Assembly (NCBI GenBank): GCA_012512295.1
Contig: JAAZDI010000265.1
Coordinates: 1 to 11,311 of the forward strand
From: Syntrophomonadaceae bacterium
GTDB taxonomy: Bacteria; Bacillota; Ch66; Ch109
Direction: 5' to 3'
DNA: 11,311 nt
Below the pieces are notes generated by a model. The model worked only from the letters and a program-made list of their open reading frames with translations, did no database searches and was not told where the DNA came from. Below are positions 1-5,931 of this stretch, in pieces. Positions within the stretch are counted from its first letter, which is position 1. Each line of letters starts with the position of its first letter. The translations under genes and the position numbers were made by a program.

Positions 1-433
1 CTAGAGCGCCCACCTTTTCCTTATCAATCCCCTTGACAATTATGCGGTTAGGAGCTGGCACCTCAATCTCCATCCCCGCCTCTGGTTCAAACTCCACCGG
101 ATGAGCATAGCCCAGGGTAAGGACTAGCTTATTCCCCTGTTTAGCCGCCCGGTAACCAACCCCGGATATTTCCAATACTTTTTGGTATCCTTGGGTTACC
201 CCGTTTACCATATTAGCCAACAGCGTTCGGGTTAGACCATGCAAAGAACGATGAATTTTTCCATCTGACGGCCGGCTGACGGTTAAAGTTTTATTTTCTA
301 TATTTAATTGCATATCCTTGGGGATTTGCCGAGTTAACTTTCCTTTTGGTCCTTGGACCGTAACCAGGTTGCCTTCAATCTTAATATCCACCCCGTCCGG
401 GATGGGAATAGGCCTTCTGCCAATTCTAGACAA
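1..433 (-). CDS. rplF: Large-subunit ribosomal protein L6, 5' part (C-terminus beyond window)
   Basis: L6 is a two-domain protein that binds 23S rRNA near the GTPase-associated region and the base of the L7/L12 stalk. I translated the frame by hand: 144 codons lie in the window, starting MSRIGRRPIPIP and running off the left edge at GIDKEKVGAL in the second domain, so about 35 residues are missing compared with the usual length of about 180. The start is a TTG at 431-433, chosen because the family begins M-S-R-I-G and because an AGGAGGTG ribosome-binding site lies 6 nt upstream. It follows rpsH by 12 nt, and the SD overlaps the rpsH stop codon, which suggests translational coupling. The order rpsH-rplF is standard for the spc operon. 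Identity is secure. Confidence 0.97.
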   Translation of the reverse strand, partial: MSRIGRRPIPIPDGVDIKIEGNLVTVQGPKGKLTRQIPKDMQLNIENKTLTVSRPSDGKIHRSLHGLTRTLLANMVNGVTQGYQKVLEISGVGYRAAKQGNKLVLTLGYAHPVEFEPEAGMEIEVPAPNRIIVKGIDKEKVGAL

Positions 434-439
434 CTACTA

Positions 440-447
440 CACCTCCT
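440..447 (-). promoter_or_regulatory. Ribosome-binding site of rplF
   Basis: The minus strand reads AGGAGGTG, 6 nt before the TTG start of rplF. It decides this non-ATG start and shares two bases with the rpsH TAG stop at 446-448. Confidence 0.9.
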
Positions 448-844
448 ACCAGACATAACAGATGACTTCTCCACCCAGACCTAATTTCCGGGCTTGCCGA
501 TCTGTCATGATTCCCTTCGAGGTCGAGATTACCGCAATCCCTAATCCACCGAGCACCCTGGGTATTTCGTCCTTTTTCGCGTAAACTCTAAGACCGGGTT
601 TGCTGATTCGCTTTAATCCCGTAATCACCCGCGTTTTATTCGGGCCATACTTGAGATACAAGCGAATTATACCCTGCTTACCATCTTCAATGTATTCATA
701 ATCGCGGATATACCCTTCTTGCTTAAAAATCTCTACCATCGCCCGCTTGGACTTGGAAGCCGGTATCTCTACCTTTTCATGGTAAACGATATTAGCGTTA
801 CGGATTCGGGTAAGTAAATCCGCAATCGGGTCCGTCATGACCAT
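446..844 (-). CDS. rpsH: Small-subunit ribosomal protein S8
   Basis: S8 is a primary 16S rRNA binder in the central domain and is needed for assembly of the 30S platform. The 132-residue protein has the normal family length. It starts MVMTDPIADLLTRIRNAN, the classic S8 N-terminus, and ends with the conserved C-terminal part STSKGIMTDRQARKLGLGGE followed by ICYVW. The ATG at 842-844 is preceded by AAGGAGGT 6 nt upstream. It lies 22 nt after rpsN and 12 nt before rplF, ending in TAG. In E. coli S8 represses spc-operon translation by binding a site near rplE; I saw no clear copy of that mRNA site here, but I could not fold the RNA. Confidence 0.98.
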   Translation of the reverse strand: MVMTDPIADLLTRIRNANIVYHEKVEIPASKSKRAMVEIFKQEGYIRDYEYIEDGKQGIIRLYLKYGPNKTRVITGLKRISKPGLRVYAKKDEIPRVLGGLGIAVISTSKGIMTDRQARKLGLGGEVICYVW

Positions 845-866
845 GTCCTTACCTCCTTAACCGCTC

Positions 867-1052
867 TTACCAACTGGCCTTGGTCACCCCAGGGATCTCG
901 CCCCGATAGGCCAGAGTCCGGAAACAAATCCGGCAGATCCCAAACTTGCGCATATAGGCGTGGGGACGGCCACATAATTTGCATCGGTTGTAAGACCGGG
1001 TACTAAATTTTGGGGGGCGCTGCTGTTTGGCTATCATTGATTTCTTCGCCAC
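867..1052 (-). CDS. rpsN: Small-subunit ribosomal protein S14, zinc-binding (type Z) form
   Basis: S14 is a late-assembling protein of the 30S head. This is the short zinc-ribbon form: 61 residues with CxxC pairs at Cys24/Cys27 and Cys40/Cys43, against about 89-100 residues for the zinc-free form. The C-terminus GEIPGVTKASW is the conserved family end. The start is GTG at 1050-1052, with AAGGAGGG 6 nt upstream and the expected MAKKSMI sequence. It sits between rplE (31 nt) and rpsH (22 nt), the normal spc-operon slot. In B. subtilis a zinc-free S14 replaces this form under zinc limitation; whether this genome has one cannot be seen here. Some annotations call this gene rpsZ. Confidence 0.98.
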   Translation of the reverse strand: MAKKSMIAKQQRPPKFSTRSYNRCKLCGRPHAYMRKFGICRICFRTLAYRGEIPGVTKASW

Positions 1053-1083
1053 TCTTTTCCCTCCTTATAGGTTAAATTCCCGG

Positions 1084-1626
1084 CTAACCTTCCCTAAAAG
1101 GCATTCCCATCAAACGCAACAATTCACGCGCTTCTTCATCATTCTTAGCGGTGGTTACCATGACGATATCCATCCCGCGCAATTTATCAATTTTATCATA
1201 TTCAATCTCAGGAAAGATCAACTGTTCCCGCAAACCCAAGGTATAGTTGCCTCGACCGTCAAATGACCTGGCTGATACCCCACGAAAATCTCGGACCCTC
1301 GGTAGGGCGACATTTAGTAGCTTGTCAACAAACTCATACATCCGATCACCGCGCAGGGTGACTTTGCAACCAATTGACATCCCGGCTCTGAGTTTAAAGC
1401 TGGCAATAGACTTCTTAGCTTTAGTAACTACCGGTTTCTGACCGGTAATGCGGGTCAGGTCTCCTACCGCTGCATCCAAGGCCTTGGGATTCTGAATAGC
1501 CTCGCCCACTCCCATATTCACAACCACTTTTTCAAGCCTGGGTATCTGCATTACGTTGCGATAGCCAAATTTTTTCATCATGGCCGGTGCAACTTCATTT
1601 TTATACTTATCCTTTAGCCTGGGCAT
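1084..1626 (-). CDS. rplE: Large-subunit ribosomal protein L5
   Basis: L5 binds 5S rRNA with L18, helps dock it onto the central protuberance of the 50S subunit and contacts the P-site tRNA. The 180-residue protein matches the usual length of 179-180. Conserved parts include IPRLEKVVVNMGVGEA near residues 28-43, the TGQKPVVTKAKKSIASFKLR region, and the C-terminal segment IDKLRGMDIVMVTTAKNDEEA ending in MPFREG. The ATG at 1624-1626 has GGGAGG 6 nt upstream. It follows rplX by 20 nt and precedes rpsN by 31 nt. It ends in TAG. No anomaly seen. Confidence 0.98.
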   Translation of the reverse strand: MPRLKDKYKNEVAPAMMKKFGYRNVMQIPRLEKVVVNMGVGEAIQNPKALDAAVGDLTRITGQKPVVTKAKKSIASFKLRAGMSIGCKVTLRGDRMYEFVDKLLNVALPRVRDFRGVSARSFDGRGNYTLGLREQLIFPEIEYDKIDKLRGMDIVMVTTAKNDEEARELLRLMGMPFREG

Positions 1627-1646
1627 GACTGTCCTCCCTTCTGGCC

Positions 1647-1991
1647 CTAATCATCAATAATTTCCCCGCACCGTTTACAGGCTCGCTTCCGCTTGCCATC
1701 AACCAACTTTTTCGCGATGCGGGTCGGCTGCTGACACTTGGTGCACACCAGCATAACATTGGAACTGTCAATAGTTCCCTCCTTCTCGATTATGCCTCCC
1801 TGCGGTAAGGCACGGGTGGGACGGGTATGGCGTTTGGTTATATTTACCCCTTCCACTATCAACCGTCCGGTAGTCGGGTTAACGCTGACTACCTTACCCC
1901 TTTTGGCAGCATCTTTCCCGGTTAAGACCAGCACGGTATCATTTTTCCGCACGTGGATCTTACGGGCCTTTATCTTTCTGGCCTTATTCAA
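1647..1991 (-). CDS. rplX: Large-subunit ribosomal protein L24 with C-terminal CxxC pairs
   Basis: L24 is an early 50S assembly initiator at the exit-tunnel side. The KOW/SH3-like fold covers about residues 16-50 (KNDTVLVLTGKDAAKRGKVV onward), followed by the conserved PQGGIIEKEG region. I chose the TTG at 1989-1991 because GGAGGTG lies 6 nt upstream; an in-frame ATG at 2004-2006 would start inside that SD and lacks a good SD of its own. The resulting 114-residue protein is about 10 longer than B. subtilis L24. The N-terminal addition contains the pentapeptide KARKI twice. The C-terminus has Cys83/Cys86 and Cys105/Cys108, a likely zinc ribbon (inference from spacing). It is separated from rplN by 109 nt holding a repeat element. 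It ends in TAG. Confidence 0.95.
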   Translation of the reverse strand: MNKARKIKARKIHVRKNDTVLVLTGKDAAKRGKVVSVNPTTGRLIVEGVNITKRHTRPTRALPQGGIIEKEGTIDSSNVMLVCTKCQQPTRIAKKLVDGKRKRACKRCGEIIDD

Positions 1992-1997
1992 GCCTTT

Positions 1998-2004
1998 CAC
2001 CTCC
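1998..2004 (-). promoter_or_regulatory. Ribosome-binding site of rplX
   Basis: The minus strand reads GGAGGTG, 6 nt before the TTG at 1991. It overlaps the alternative ATG at 2004-2006 and so argues against that start. Confidence 0.8.
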
Positions 2005-2018
2005 ATGCCTGCCTACAC

Positions 2019-2081
2019 ATTTAGATGTTTGGCATTGGATGTTGGATGCTATTATTTGTGGGTAATGCTAAACATCTAAAT
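2019..2081. repeat. Long inverted repeat in the rplN-rplX gap
   Basis: Two 18-nt arms at 2019-2036 and 2064-2081 are inverted copies of each other with one mismatch (arm core ATTTAGATGTTT / AAACATCTAAAT). They flank a 27-nt loop containing GGATGTTGGATG. In the transcribed direction the hairpin has one A-C mismatch; the plus-strand version would have a G-U pair there. No U-run follows the stem, so it does not look like an intrinsic terminator. It lies upstream of the rplX ribosome-binding site. Possible roles are a small mobile or repetitive element or an mRNA processing structure; the sequence alone does not decide. Confidence 0.85.
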
Positions 2082-2095
2082 CAAACATCTAAATC
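2070..2095. repeat. 13-bp tandem direct repeat (two copies) in the rplN-rplX gap
   Basis: AAACATCTAAATC occurs twice, perfectly, at 2070-2082 and 2083-2095. The first copy is also the right arm of the inverted repeat at 2019-2081, so the left arm could pair with either copy. The repeat ends 5 nt before the rplN stop codon. Confidence 0.9.
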
Positions 2096-2100
2096 ATTAA

Positions 2101-2469
2101 TTACAGAACCTCAGGAGCCAAAGAGACAATCTTCATAAACTCCTTTTCTCTTAATTCACGGGCTACAGGACCAAAGATCCGGGTCCCACGCGGGTTGTTC
2201 TGGTCGTCAATAATAACCGCCGCATTTTCGCTGAATTTGATATATGATCCATCATTCCGACGAATCTCTTTGCGCGTCCTGACGACCACGGCGCGAACTA
2301 CTTCTCCTTTTTTCACGACACCGCCGGGCGAAGCCTCCTTAACCGAGGCTATGATTACATCCCCCACGGAAGCGTAGCGGCGAAACGATCCACCCAGAAC
2401 CCGTATGCACATCAGTTTTTTTGCTCCAGTGTTATCTCCCACTCGGAGCATTGTTTGTGGTTGGATCAC
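2101..2469 (-). CDS. rplN: Large-subunit ribosomal protein L14
   Basis: L14 binds 23S rRNA at the subunit interface, forms an intersubunit bridge and is the docking site for the silencing factor RsfS. The 122-residue product has exactly the usual family length. Visible conserved parts are MIQPQTMLRVGDNTGAKKLM, the CIRVLGGS strand and the C-terminal EKEFMKIVSLAPEVL. The start is GTG at 2467-2469, supported by the family start M-I-Q-P-Q-T and by AGGAGG 9 nt upstream. The frame stays open two codons further to a TTG at 2475, but that is only 3 nt from the SD. rpsQ ends 52 nt upstream; a 109-nt repeat-containing gap follows before rplX. The stop is TAA. Confidence 0.97.
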   Translation of the reverse strand: MIQPQTMLRVGDNTGAKKLMCIRVLGGSFRRYASVGDVIIASVKEASPGGVVKKGEVVRAVVVRTRKEIRRNDGSYIKFSENAAVIIDDQNNPRGTRIFGPVARELREKEFMKIVSLAPEVL

Positions 2470-2478
2470 CGTCAATAA

Positions 2479-2484
2479 CCTCCT
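2479..2484 (-). promoter_or_regulatory. Ribosome-binding site of rplN
   Basis: The minus strand reads AGGAGG, 9 nt before the GTG at 2469. The spacing supports this start over the in-frame TTG at 2475, which would be only 3 nt away. Confidence 0.85.
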
Positions 2485-2521
2485 CTAACCTGGGCTGATC
2501 ACCTCTTAGTCAAGGTCACCC

Positions 2522-2782
2522 TTACCTGGCCTTCTCAACTATTTCCACCACGCGCCAATTTTTATCTCGACTGAGCGGACGGGTTTCCATGATTTTGACC
2601 ACATCGCCGATTCGGCACTGGTTATTTTCATCATGAGCCTTAAATTTTTTGCTCCGACGAACTATCTTGCCATAAAGGGGATGACGAATCAGTGTGTCAA
2701 CCGAGACCCCAACGGTCTTATCCATTTTATCGCTAACTACTTTACCCACCCGGGTTTTCCGCAATCCTCTTTGTTCCACCAT
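2522..2782 (-). CDS. rpsQ: Small-subunit ribosomal protein S17
   Basis: S17 is a primary 16S rRNA binder in the 5' domain and an early 30S assembly protein with an OB fold. The 86-residue protein has the usual length. The signature RKTRVGKVVSDKMDKT covers about residues 8-23, and the conserved HPLYGKIVRRSKKFKAHDE stretch follows. The start is ATG at 2780-2782 with AAGGAGG about 4 nt upstream. The second codon is a GTG, which would give a more usual spacing of 7 nt, so the true start could be one codon later. It sits 25 nt after rpmC and 52 nt before rplN, as in other S10/spc clusters. The stop is TAA. Confidence 0.97.
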   Translation of the reverse strand: MVEQRGLRKTRVGKVVSDKMDKTVGVSVDTLIRHPLYGKIVRRSKKFKAHDENNQCRIGDVVKIMETRPLSRDKNWRVVEIVEKAR

Positions 2783-2807
2783 AGAACCTCCTTATACCCC
2801 GCCCTTG

Positions 2808-3011
2808 CTAAGCCTGCTGGCGGGCGAGTTCCCTTTCCCGCAGAATAGTATGAGCCCGGGCGATGTTTTTCCGTACCTCTTTAAGTCGCATAGGATTATC
2901 TAACTGGTTGGTTGCTAGTTGAAAACGCAGATTAAATAGTTCATCCCGAAAATCATTAATCCTGCGCAACAATTCTTCATCAGTTAATTCACGCAACTTA
3001 TTAGCTTTCAC
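2808..3011 (-). CDS. rpmC: Large-subunit ribosomal protein L29
   Basis: L29 is a small helical protein beside the exit tunnel which, with L23, forms the binding area for trigger factor and SRP. The 67-residue product is nearly all helix, with the signature ELFNLRFQLATNQLDN at about residues 24-39 and VRKNIARAHTILRERE after it. I chose the GTG at 3009-3011 because the family begins M-K-A-x-x-L-R-E-L. The frame stays open to GTGs at 3020 and 3023, which would add 3-4 residues; an AGAGG 6 nt before the 3020 GTG makes that a real alternative. With the preferred start it overlaps the 3' end of rplP by 11 nt. It ends in TAG. Confidence 0.94.
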   Translation of the reverse strand: MKANKLRELTDEELLRRINDFRDELFNLRFQLATNQLDNPMRLKEVRKNIARAHTILRERELARQQA

Positions 3012-3435
3012 CAACCTCACCACCCGCCTCTTCTCGTTTCACGAATTTACATTTAATCGGCAATTTGTGGGCTGCCAGCCGCATGGCCTCCCGAGCTATC
3101 TCTTCGGATACCCCGGCTAATTCAAACATTATCCGACCTGGCTTAACCACGGCCACCCAGTATTCCGGTGCTCCTTTCCCGCTGCCCATTCGAGTCTCTG
3201 CTGGTTTCGCGGTAATTGGTTTATCGGGAAAAATCTTAATCCAAACCTTACCGCCTCTTCTAATATAGCGAGTCATCGCAATCCGCGCTGCTTCAATCTG
3301 CCGGTTGGTTATCCAGGCCGGCTCCATCGCCATCAGACCATATTCGCCATACGCTACGGTATTACCACGCATCGCCTTACCGGTCAGCCGGCCACGATGT
3401 TGCCGGCGATATTTTACTCTTTTGGGTATAAGCAA
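3001..3435 (-). CDS. rplP: Large-subunit ribosomal protein L16
   Basis: L16 binds near the peptidyl-transferase centre and organises the A-site tRNA elbow region, acting late in 50S assembly. The 144-residue protein has the family length. Conserved parts are the N-terminal PKRVKYRRQHRGR, the GEYGLMAMEPAWITNRQIEA segment at about 30-49, and KPAETRMGSGKGAPEYWVA at about 78-96. The start is TTG at 3433-3435, matching the family start M-L-x-P-K-R-V, with AAGGAGG about 9 nt upstream inside the rpsC coding end. Only 2 nt separate it from rpsC. Its Gly/Glu-rich C-terminus overlaps the rpmC start. The stop is TAA. Confidence 0.97.
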   Translation of the reverse strand: MLIPKRVKYRRQHRGRLTGKAMRGNTVAYGEYGLMAMEPAWITNRQIEAARIAMTRYIRRGGKVWIKIFPDKPITAKPAETRMGSGKGAPEYWVAVVKPGRIMFELAGVSEEIAREAMRLAAHKLPIKCKFVKREEAGGEVGES

Positions 3436-3437
3436 GC

Positions 3438-4115
3438 CTATTCTCCTCCTTCCCGAGAGGCCACCTGGGGCTGAGATGCTTTTTCTTTTTGTGGTAAAAC
3501 CTCTCCCCGGTAGATCCAGGTTTTTACCCCGATCTTACCATAGGTGGTATTGGCTTCGGCAAATCCATAGTCAACATCTGCCCGCAAGGTATGCAACGGT
3601 ACCTTACCTTCTGAATACCATTCAGTTCGGGCAATTTCAGCCCCACCTAGACGACCGGAACAGGCAATCCTGATTCCTTCTGCCCCAAGCCGCATCGAAC
3701 GGGAAACCGCTTGTTTCATCGCCCGTCGGAAGGAAGTTCTTTTCTCTAGCTGGCTGGCCACATTTTCTGCGACGAGCTGCGCATCTAGTTCCGGTTTTTT
3801 GATTTCCACGATATTAACGCTTATCTGTTTTCCGGTCATCCGTTCCAAATATTTACGCAGGTTCTCAACCTCTGTACCGCCTCGTCCAATCACGATCCCG
3901 GGCTTGGCGGTGTGGATGGAGACCTTGACCCGGCTGGCAGCTCTTTCAATTTCCACACAAGAGACACCGGCCGCGTAAAACCTCTGTTTGAGGTACCTAC
4001 GGATCCGAATATCTTCATGGAGGAGTTCCTTGTAGTTTTTATCCGCAAACCACTGGGAATCCCAATCTCGAATAATTCCGATCCTTAAACCCTTCGGGTG
4101 TACCTTTTGCCCCAC
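3438..4115 (-). CDS. rpsC: Small-subunit ribosomal protein S3
   Basis: S3 lies at the mRNA entry tunnel of the 30S head and takes part in the ribosomal helicase activity with S4 and S5. The 225-residue protein has normal length. The N-terminus is MGQKVHPKGLRIGIIRDWDS. A type II KH domain follows with its GxxG loop as GRGG at 77-80. The C-terminal domain contains RLGGAEIARTEWYSEGKVPL. The start is GTG at 4113-4115, with AAGGAGGG upstream inside the end of rplV. It is 4 nt after rplV and 2 nt before rplP. Its last codons (REGGE) encode the SD of rplP. It ends in TAG. Confidence 0.98.
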   Translation of the reverse strand: MGQKVHPKGLRIGIIRDWDSQWFADKNYKELLHEDIRIRRYLKQRFYAAGVSCVEIERAASRVKVSIHTAKPGIVIGRGGTEVENLRKYLERMTGKQISVNIVEIKKPELDAQLVAENVASQLEKRTSFRRAMKQAVSRSMRLGAEGIRIACSGRLGGAEIARTEWYSEGKVPLHTLRADVDYGFAEANTTYGKIGVKTWIYRGEVLPQKEKASQPQVASREGGE

Positions 4116-4119
4116 TCGC

Positions 4120-4461
4120 CTATCCCTCCTTCTTTTCCCCGACTACTACCGTAATGTGGCTGGTATGTCTTCGCATCAGGTCTGCTCTACCCCGGGCCCT
4201 TGGTTTTAATCGCTTAATAACTGGTCCCTGATCTACCCAAATCCCCCGGACGTAGAGATCGTCGCGAATCAGGTCCAAATTGTTTTCAGCGTTGGCAATG
4301 GCTGAACGCAAGACCTTTTGAATGACCTCAGTCGCTGTACTAGGGACAAATTTTAGAATAGCTAAAGCCTCGTCTACTTTTTTACCCCGAATCAAGTCCA
4401 CAACCTGACGGGCTTTTCGGGGAGAGACCCGGACATACCTGGCAATAGCTCTTGCTTCCAT
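4120..4461 (-). CDS. rplV: Large-subunit ribosomal protein L22
   Basis: L22 contacts all domains of 23S rRNA, and its long beta-hairpin lines the exit-tunnel constriction where macrolides bind nearby. The 113-residue protein has the usual length. It starts MEARAIARYVRVSPRKARQV, typical for the family, and the hairpin loop covers about residues 79-98 (GPVIKRLKPRARGRADLM). There is no insertion or deletion in the hairpin of the kind linked to erythromycin resistance. The ATG at 4459-4461 has GGAGGAG about 7 nt upstream. It is 20 nt after rpsS and 4 nt before rpsC, and its end (EKKEG) encodes the rpsC SD. It ends in TAG. Confidence 0.98.
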   Translation of the reverse strand: MEARAIARYVRVSPRKARQVVDLIRGKKVDEALAILKFVPSTATEVIQKVLRSAIANAENNLDLIRDDLYVRGIWVDQGPVIKRLKPRARGRADLMRRHTSHITVVVGEKKEG

Positions 4462-4481
4462 ACTATCTCTCCTCCTGCCGC

Positions 4482-4766
4482 CTACTTCAATGCAGTTGAT
4501 CTTTCAGTGTGTGCCCCGTGACCTCTAAAAAATCGGGTGGGGGCAAATTCACCCAATTTATGGCCAACCATGTCTTCGGTAATGTATACCGGTACATGCT
4601 TCCGACCATCATGAACCGCCAGGGTGTGTCCGACCATTTCTGGAAAAATAGTTGACCGTCGGGACCAAGTCTTAATAACTCTTTTCTCGCCAGACTCGTT
4701 CATGGCCTCAACCTTGGCGAGTAATTTTTTATCCACATACGGTCCTTTTTTAATGGACCTACCCAT
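4482..4766 (-). CDS. rpsS: Small-subunit ribosomal protein S19
   Basis: S19 forms a complex with S13 in the 30S head, near the A-site tRNA and intersubunit bridges. The 94-residue product has the family length. Visible signatures are MGRSIKKGPYVDKKLL at the start, TWSRRSTIFPEMVGHTLAVH at mid-length, and GHKLGEFAPTRFFRGH near the end. The start is ATG at 4764-4766, with AGGAGGTG 9 nt upstream. A GTG four codons earlier (4778) is inside that SD and is therefore unlikely. It lies 21 nt after rplB and 20 nt before rplV, as in S10 operons generally. It ends in TAG. Confidence 0.97.
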   Translation of the reverse strand: MGRSIKKGPYVDKKLLAKVEAMNESGEKRVIKTWSRRSTIFPEMVGHTLAVHDGRKHVPVYITEDMVGHKLGEFAPTRFFRGHGAHTERSTALK

Positions 4767-4775
4767 GTTTCGGCT

Positions 4776-4783
4776 CACCTCCT
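4776..4783 (-). promoter_or_regulatory. Ribosome-binding site of rpsS
   Basis: The minus strand reads AGGAGGTG, 9 nt before the ATG at 4766. The GTG at its 3' end is in frame with rpsS but is part of the SD, which rules it out as the main start. Confidence 0.85.
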
Positions 4784-4787
4784 CGAT

Positions 4788-5615
4788 CTATTTAGTTCTC
4801 CGCGTAATAATCAGCTTATCCGAAGCTTTCGGCTTCCGGGTCCGGCCGCCGATGGCCACTTTCCCCCAGGGAGTCATCGGCGCTTTCCGGCCAATTGGCG
4901 ACCGACCTTCCCCACCGCCGTGCGGATGGTCCACCGGATTCATGACTACACCACGTACGCTGGGCCTGATTCCCTTCCAACGGTTACGCCCTGCTTTACC
5001 AATGGTGATATTCTCATGGTCTAGATTGCCCACCTGGCCAATCGTGGCCCGACAGGTGCTTAATACTTGTCGCATTTCCCCTGAAGGGAGCCGCAAGGTC
5101 GCGTATTTGCCTTCTTTAGCCATCAGCTGAACTGCTTCCCCGGCTGCGCGGCCAAGTTGTCCTCCCTTACCCGGTTTCAGTTCTATGTTATGAACAAAGG
5201 TGCCGACCGGAATATTTTGCAAAGGCAGCGCATTACCGACTTTAATGTCTGCATCCGGACCGGAGACAACCGTATCTCCCACCTTTAATCCGTGAGGGGC
5301 TAAAATATATCGTTTTTCCCCATCCAGGTAATTCAATAAAGCGATATTGGCTGAACGGTTAGGATCGTATTCAATGCTCGCTACCCGAGCAGGAATGCTG
5401 TCCTTATTTCGTTTAAAATCAATGATGCGGTATTGTCGTTTATGTCCGCCGCCCTTATGGCGTACTGTCAAGCGACCTTGGGCATTTCGCCCGCCGGACT
5501 TTTTCAAAGGTTTTAACAACGACTTCTCGGGTCGGTCAGTGGTTATCTCATCAAAGGTTAAGACTGTCATCTGCCGCCGCCCCGGCGAGGTCGGTTTAAA
5601 TTGCTTTACACCCAA
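4788..5615 (-). CDS. rplB: Large-subunit ribosomal protein L2
   Basis: L2 is one of the most conserved 50S proteins. It is needed for subunit association and for assembly of the peptidyl-transferase region. The 275-residue protein matches the family length. The N-terminus carries FKPTSPGRRQMTV, followed by the RNA-binding domain (GRNAQGRLTVRHKGGGHKR at about 42-60). The C-terminal domain has the invariant VDHPHGGGEG with His230, equivalent to E. coli His229. The start is TTG at 5613-5615, chosen because the family starts about seven residues before PTSPGRR and because GGAGG lies 9 nt upstream. It is 28 nt after rplW and 21 nt before rpsS. It ends in TAG. Confidence 0.98.
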   Translation of the reverse strand: MGVKQFKPTSPGRRQMTVLTFDEITTDRPEKSLLKPLKKSGGRNAQGRLTVRHKGGGHKRQYRIIDFKRNKDSIPARVASIEYDPNRSANIALLNYLDGEKRYILAPHGLKVGDTVVSGPDADIKVGNALPLQNIPVGTFVHNIELKPGKGGQLGRAAGEAVQLMAKEGKYATLRLPSGEMRQVLSTCRATIGQVGNLDHENITIGKAGRNRWKGIRPSVRGVVMNPVDHPHGGGEGRSPIGRKAPMTPWGKVAIGGRTRKPKASDKLIITRRTK

Positions 5616-5624
5616 GGAAATCCC

Positions 5625-5629
5625 CCTCC
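5625..5629 (-). promoter_or_regulatory. Ribosome-binding site of rplB
   Basis: The minus strand has AAAGGAGG followed by more G residues; its GGAGG core is 9 nt before the TTG at 5615. It supports this rare start codon for an essential, highly expressed gene. Confidence 0.85.
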
Positions 5630-5643
5630 TTTAGTTCGCAACC

Positions 5644-5931
5644 CTACATTCCTTCAAAGATGGCGATTCGGTCCCCCGGGCGCAGGGTGACAATAGCTTT
5701 TTTCCGATCCGAGGTTCGGCCTACATAACGTCCCCTTCGCTTTTCTTTTCCCTTGACGACCATTGTTCTGACGTCAGTCACATTTACTTTAAACATCTGC
5801 TCAACAGCATGCTTGATTTCGATCTTATTAGCGTCTCGGTTAACATAAAATGTATACTTGTTATCCGCCAATAAGTTGGTACTTCTTTCAGTTACTACCG
5901 GTCGCACCAGCACCTCCCGCGCATCTCGCAT
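5644..5931 (-). CDS. rplW: Large-subunit ribosomal protein L23
   Basis: L23 sits at the exit-tunnel opening and is the main docking point for trigger factor and SRP. The 95-residue protein has the family length. Conserved features are RPVVTERSTNLL at about 11-22, the KYTFYVNRDANKIEIKHAVE segment, and the basic loop KGKEKRRGRYVGRTSDRKKA before the C-terminal strand. The ATG at 5929-5931 shares its A with the rplD TGA stop (TGATG), a classic translational-coupling arrangement. Its SD, GAGGAGGTG, lies inside the last rplD codons. rplB follows after 28 nt. It ends in TAG. Confidence 0.98.
   Translation of the reverse strand: MRDAREVLVRPVVTERSTNLLADNKYTFYVNRDANKIEIKHAVEQMFKVNVTDVRTMVVKGKEKRRGRYVGRTSDRKKAIVTLRPGDRIAIFEGM

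Noticed and set aside
2019..2081. Intrinsic terminator at the inverted repeat between rplN and rplX
   Set aside because: The stem is A/T-rich, the loop is 27 nt, and no run of U follows it in the transcribed direction. Termination here would also cut an essential operon.
2019..2095. Recent insertion of a MITE or IS remnant with target-site duplication
   Set aside because: I found no matching direct repeats flanking the inverted arms and no transposase fragment. The repeat-element idea is kept only as a possibility.
4624..5130. A 168-codon plus-strand open frame opposite rplB and rpsS, the longest of many plus-strand frames
   Set aside because: It lies entirely opposite genes with clear ribosomal identity, has no family-like motifs or convincing SD, and its composition is what the antisense of rplB would give. 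The other plus-strand frames fail in the same way.
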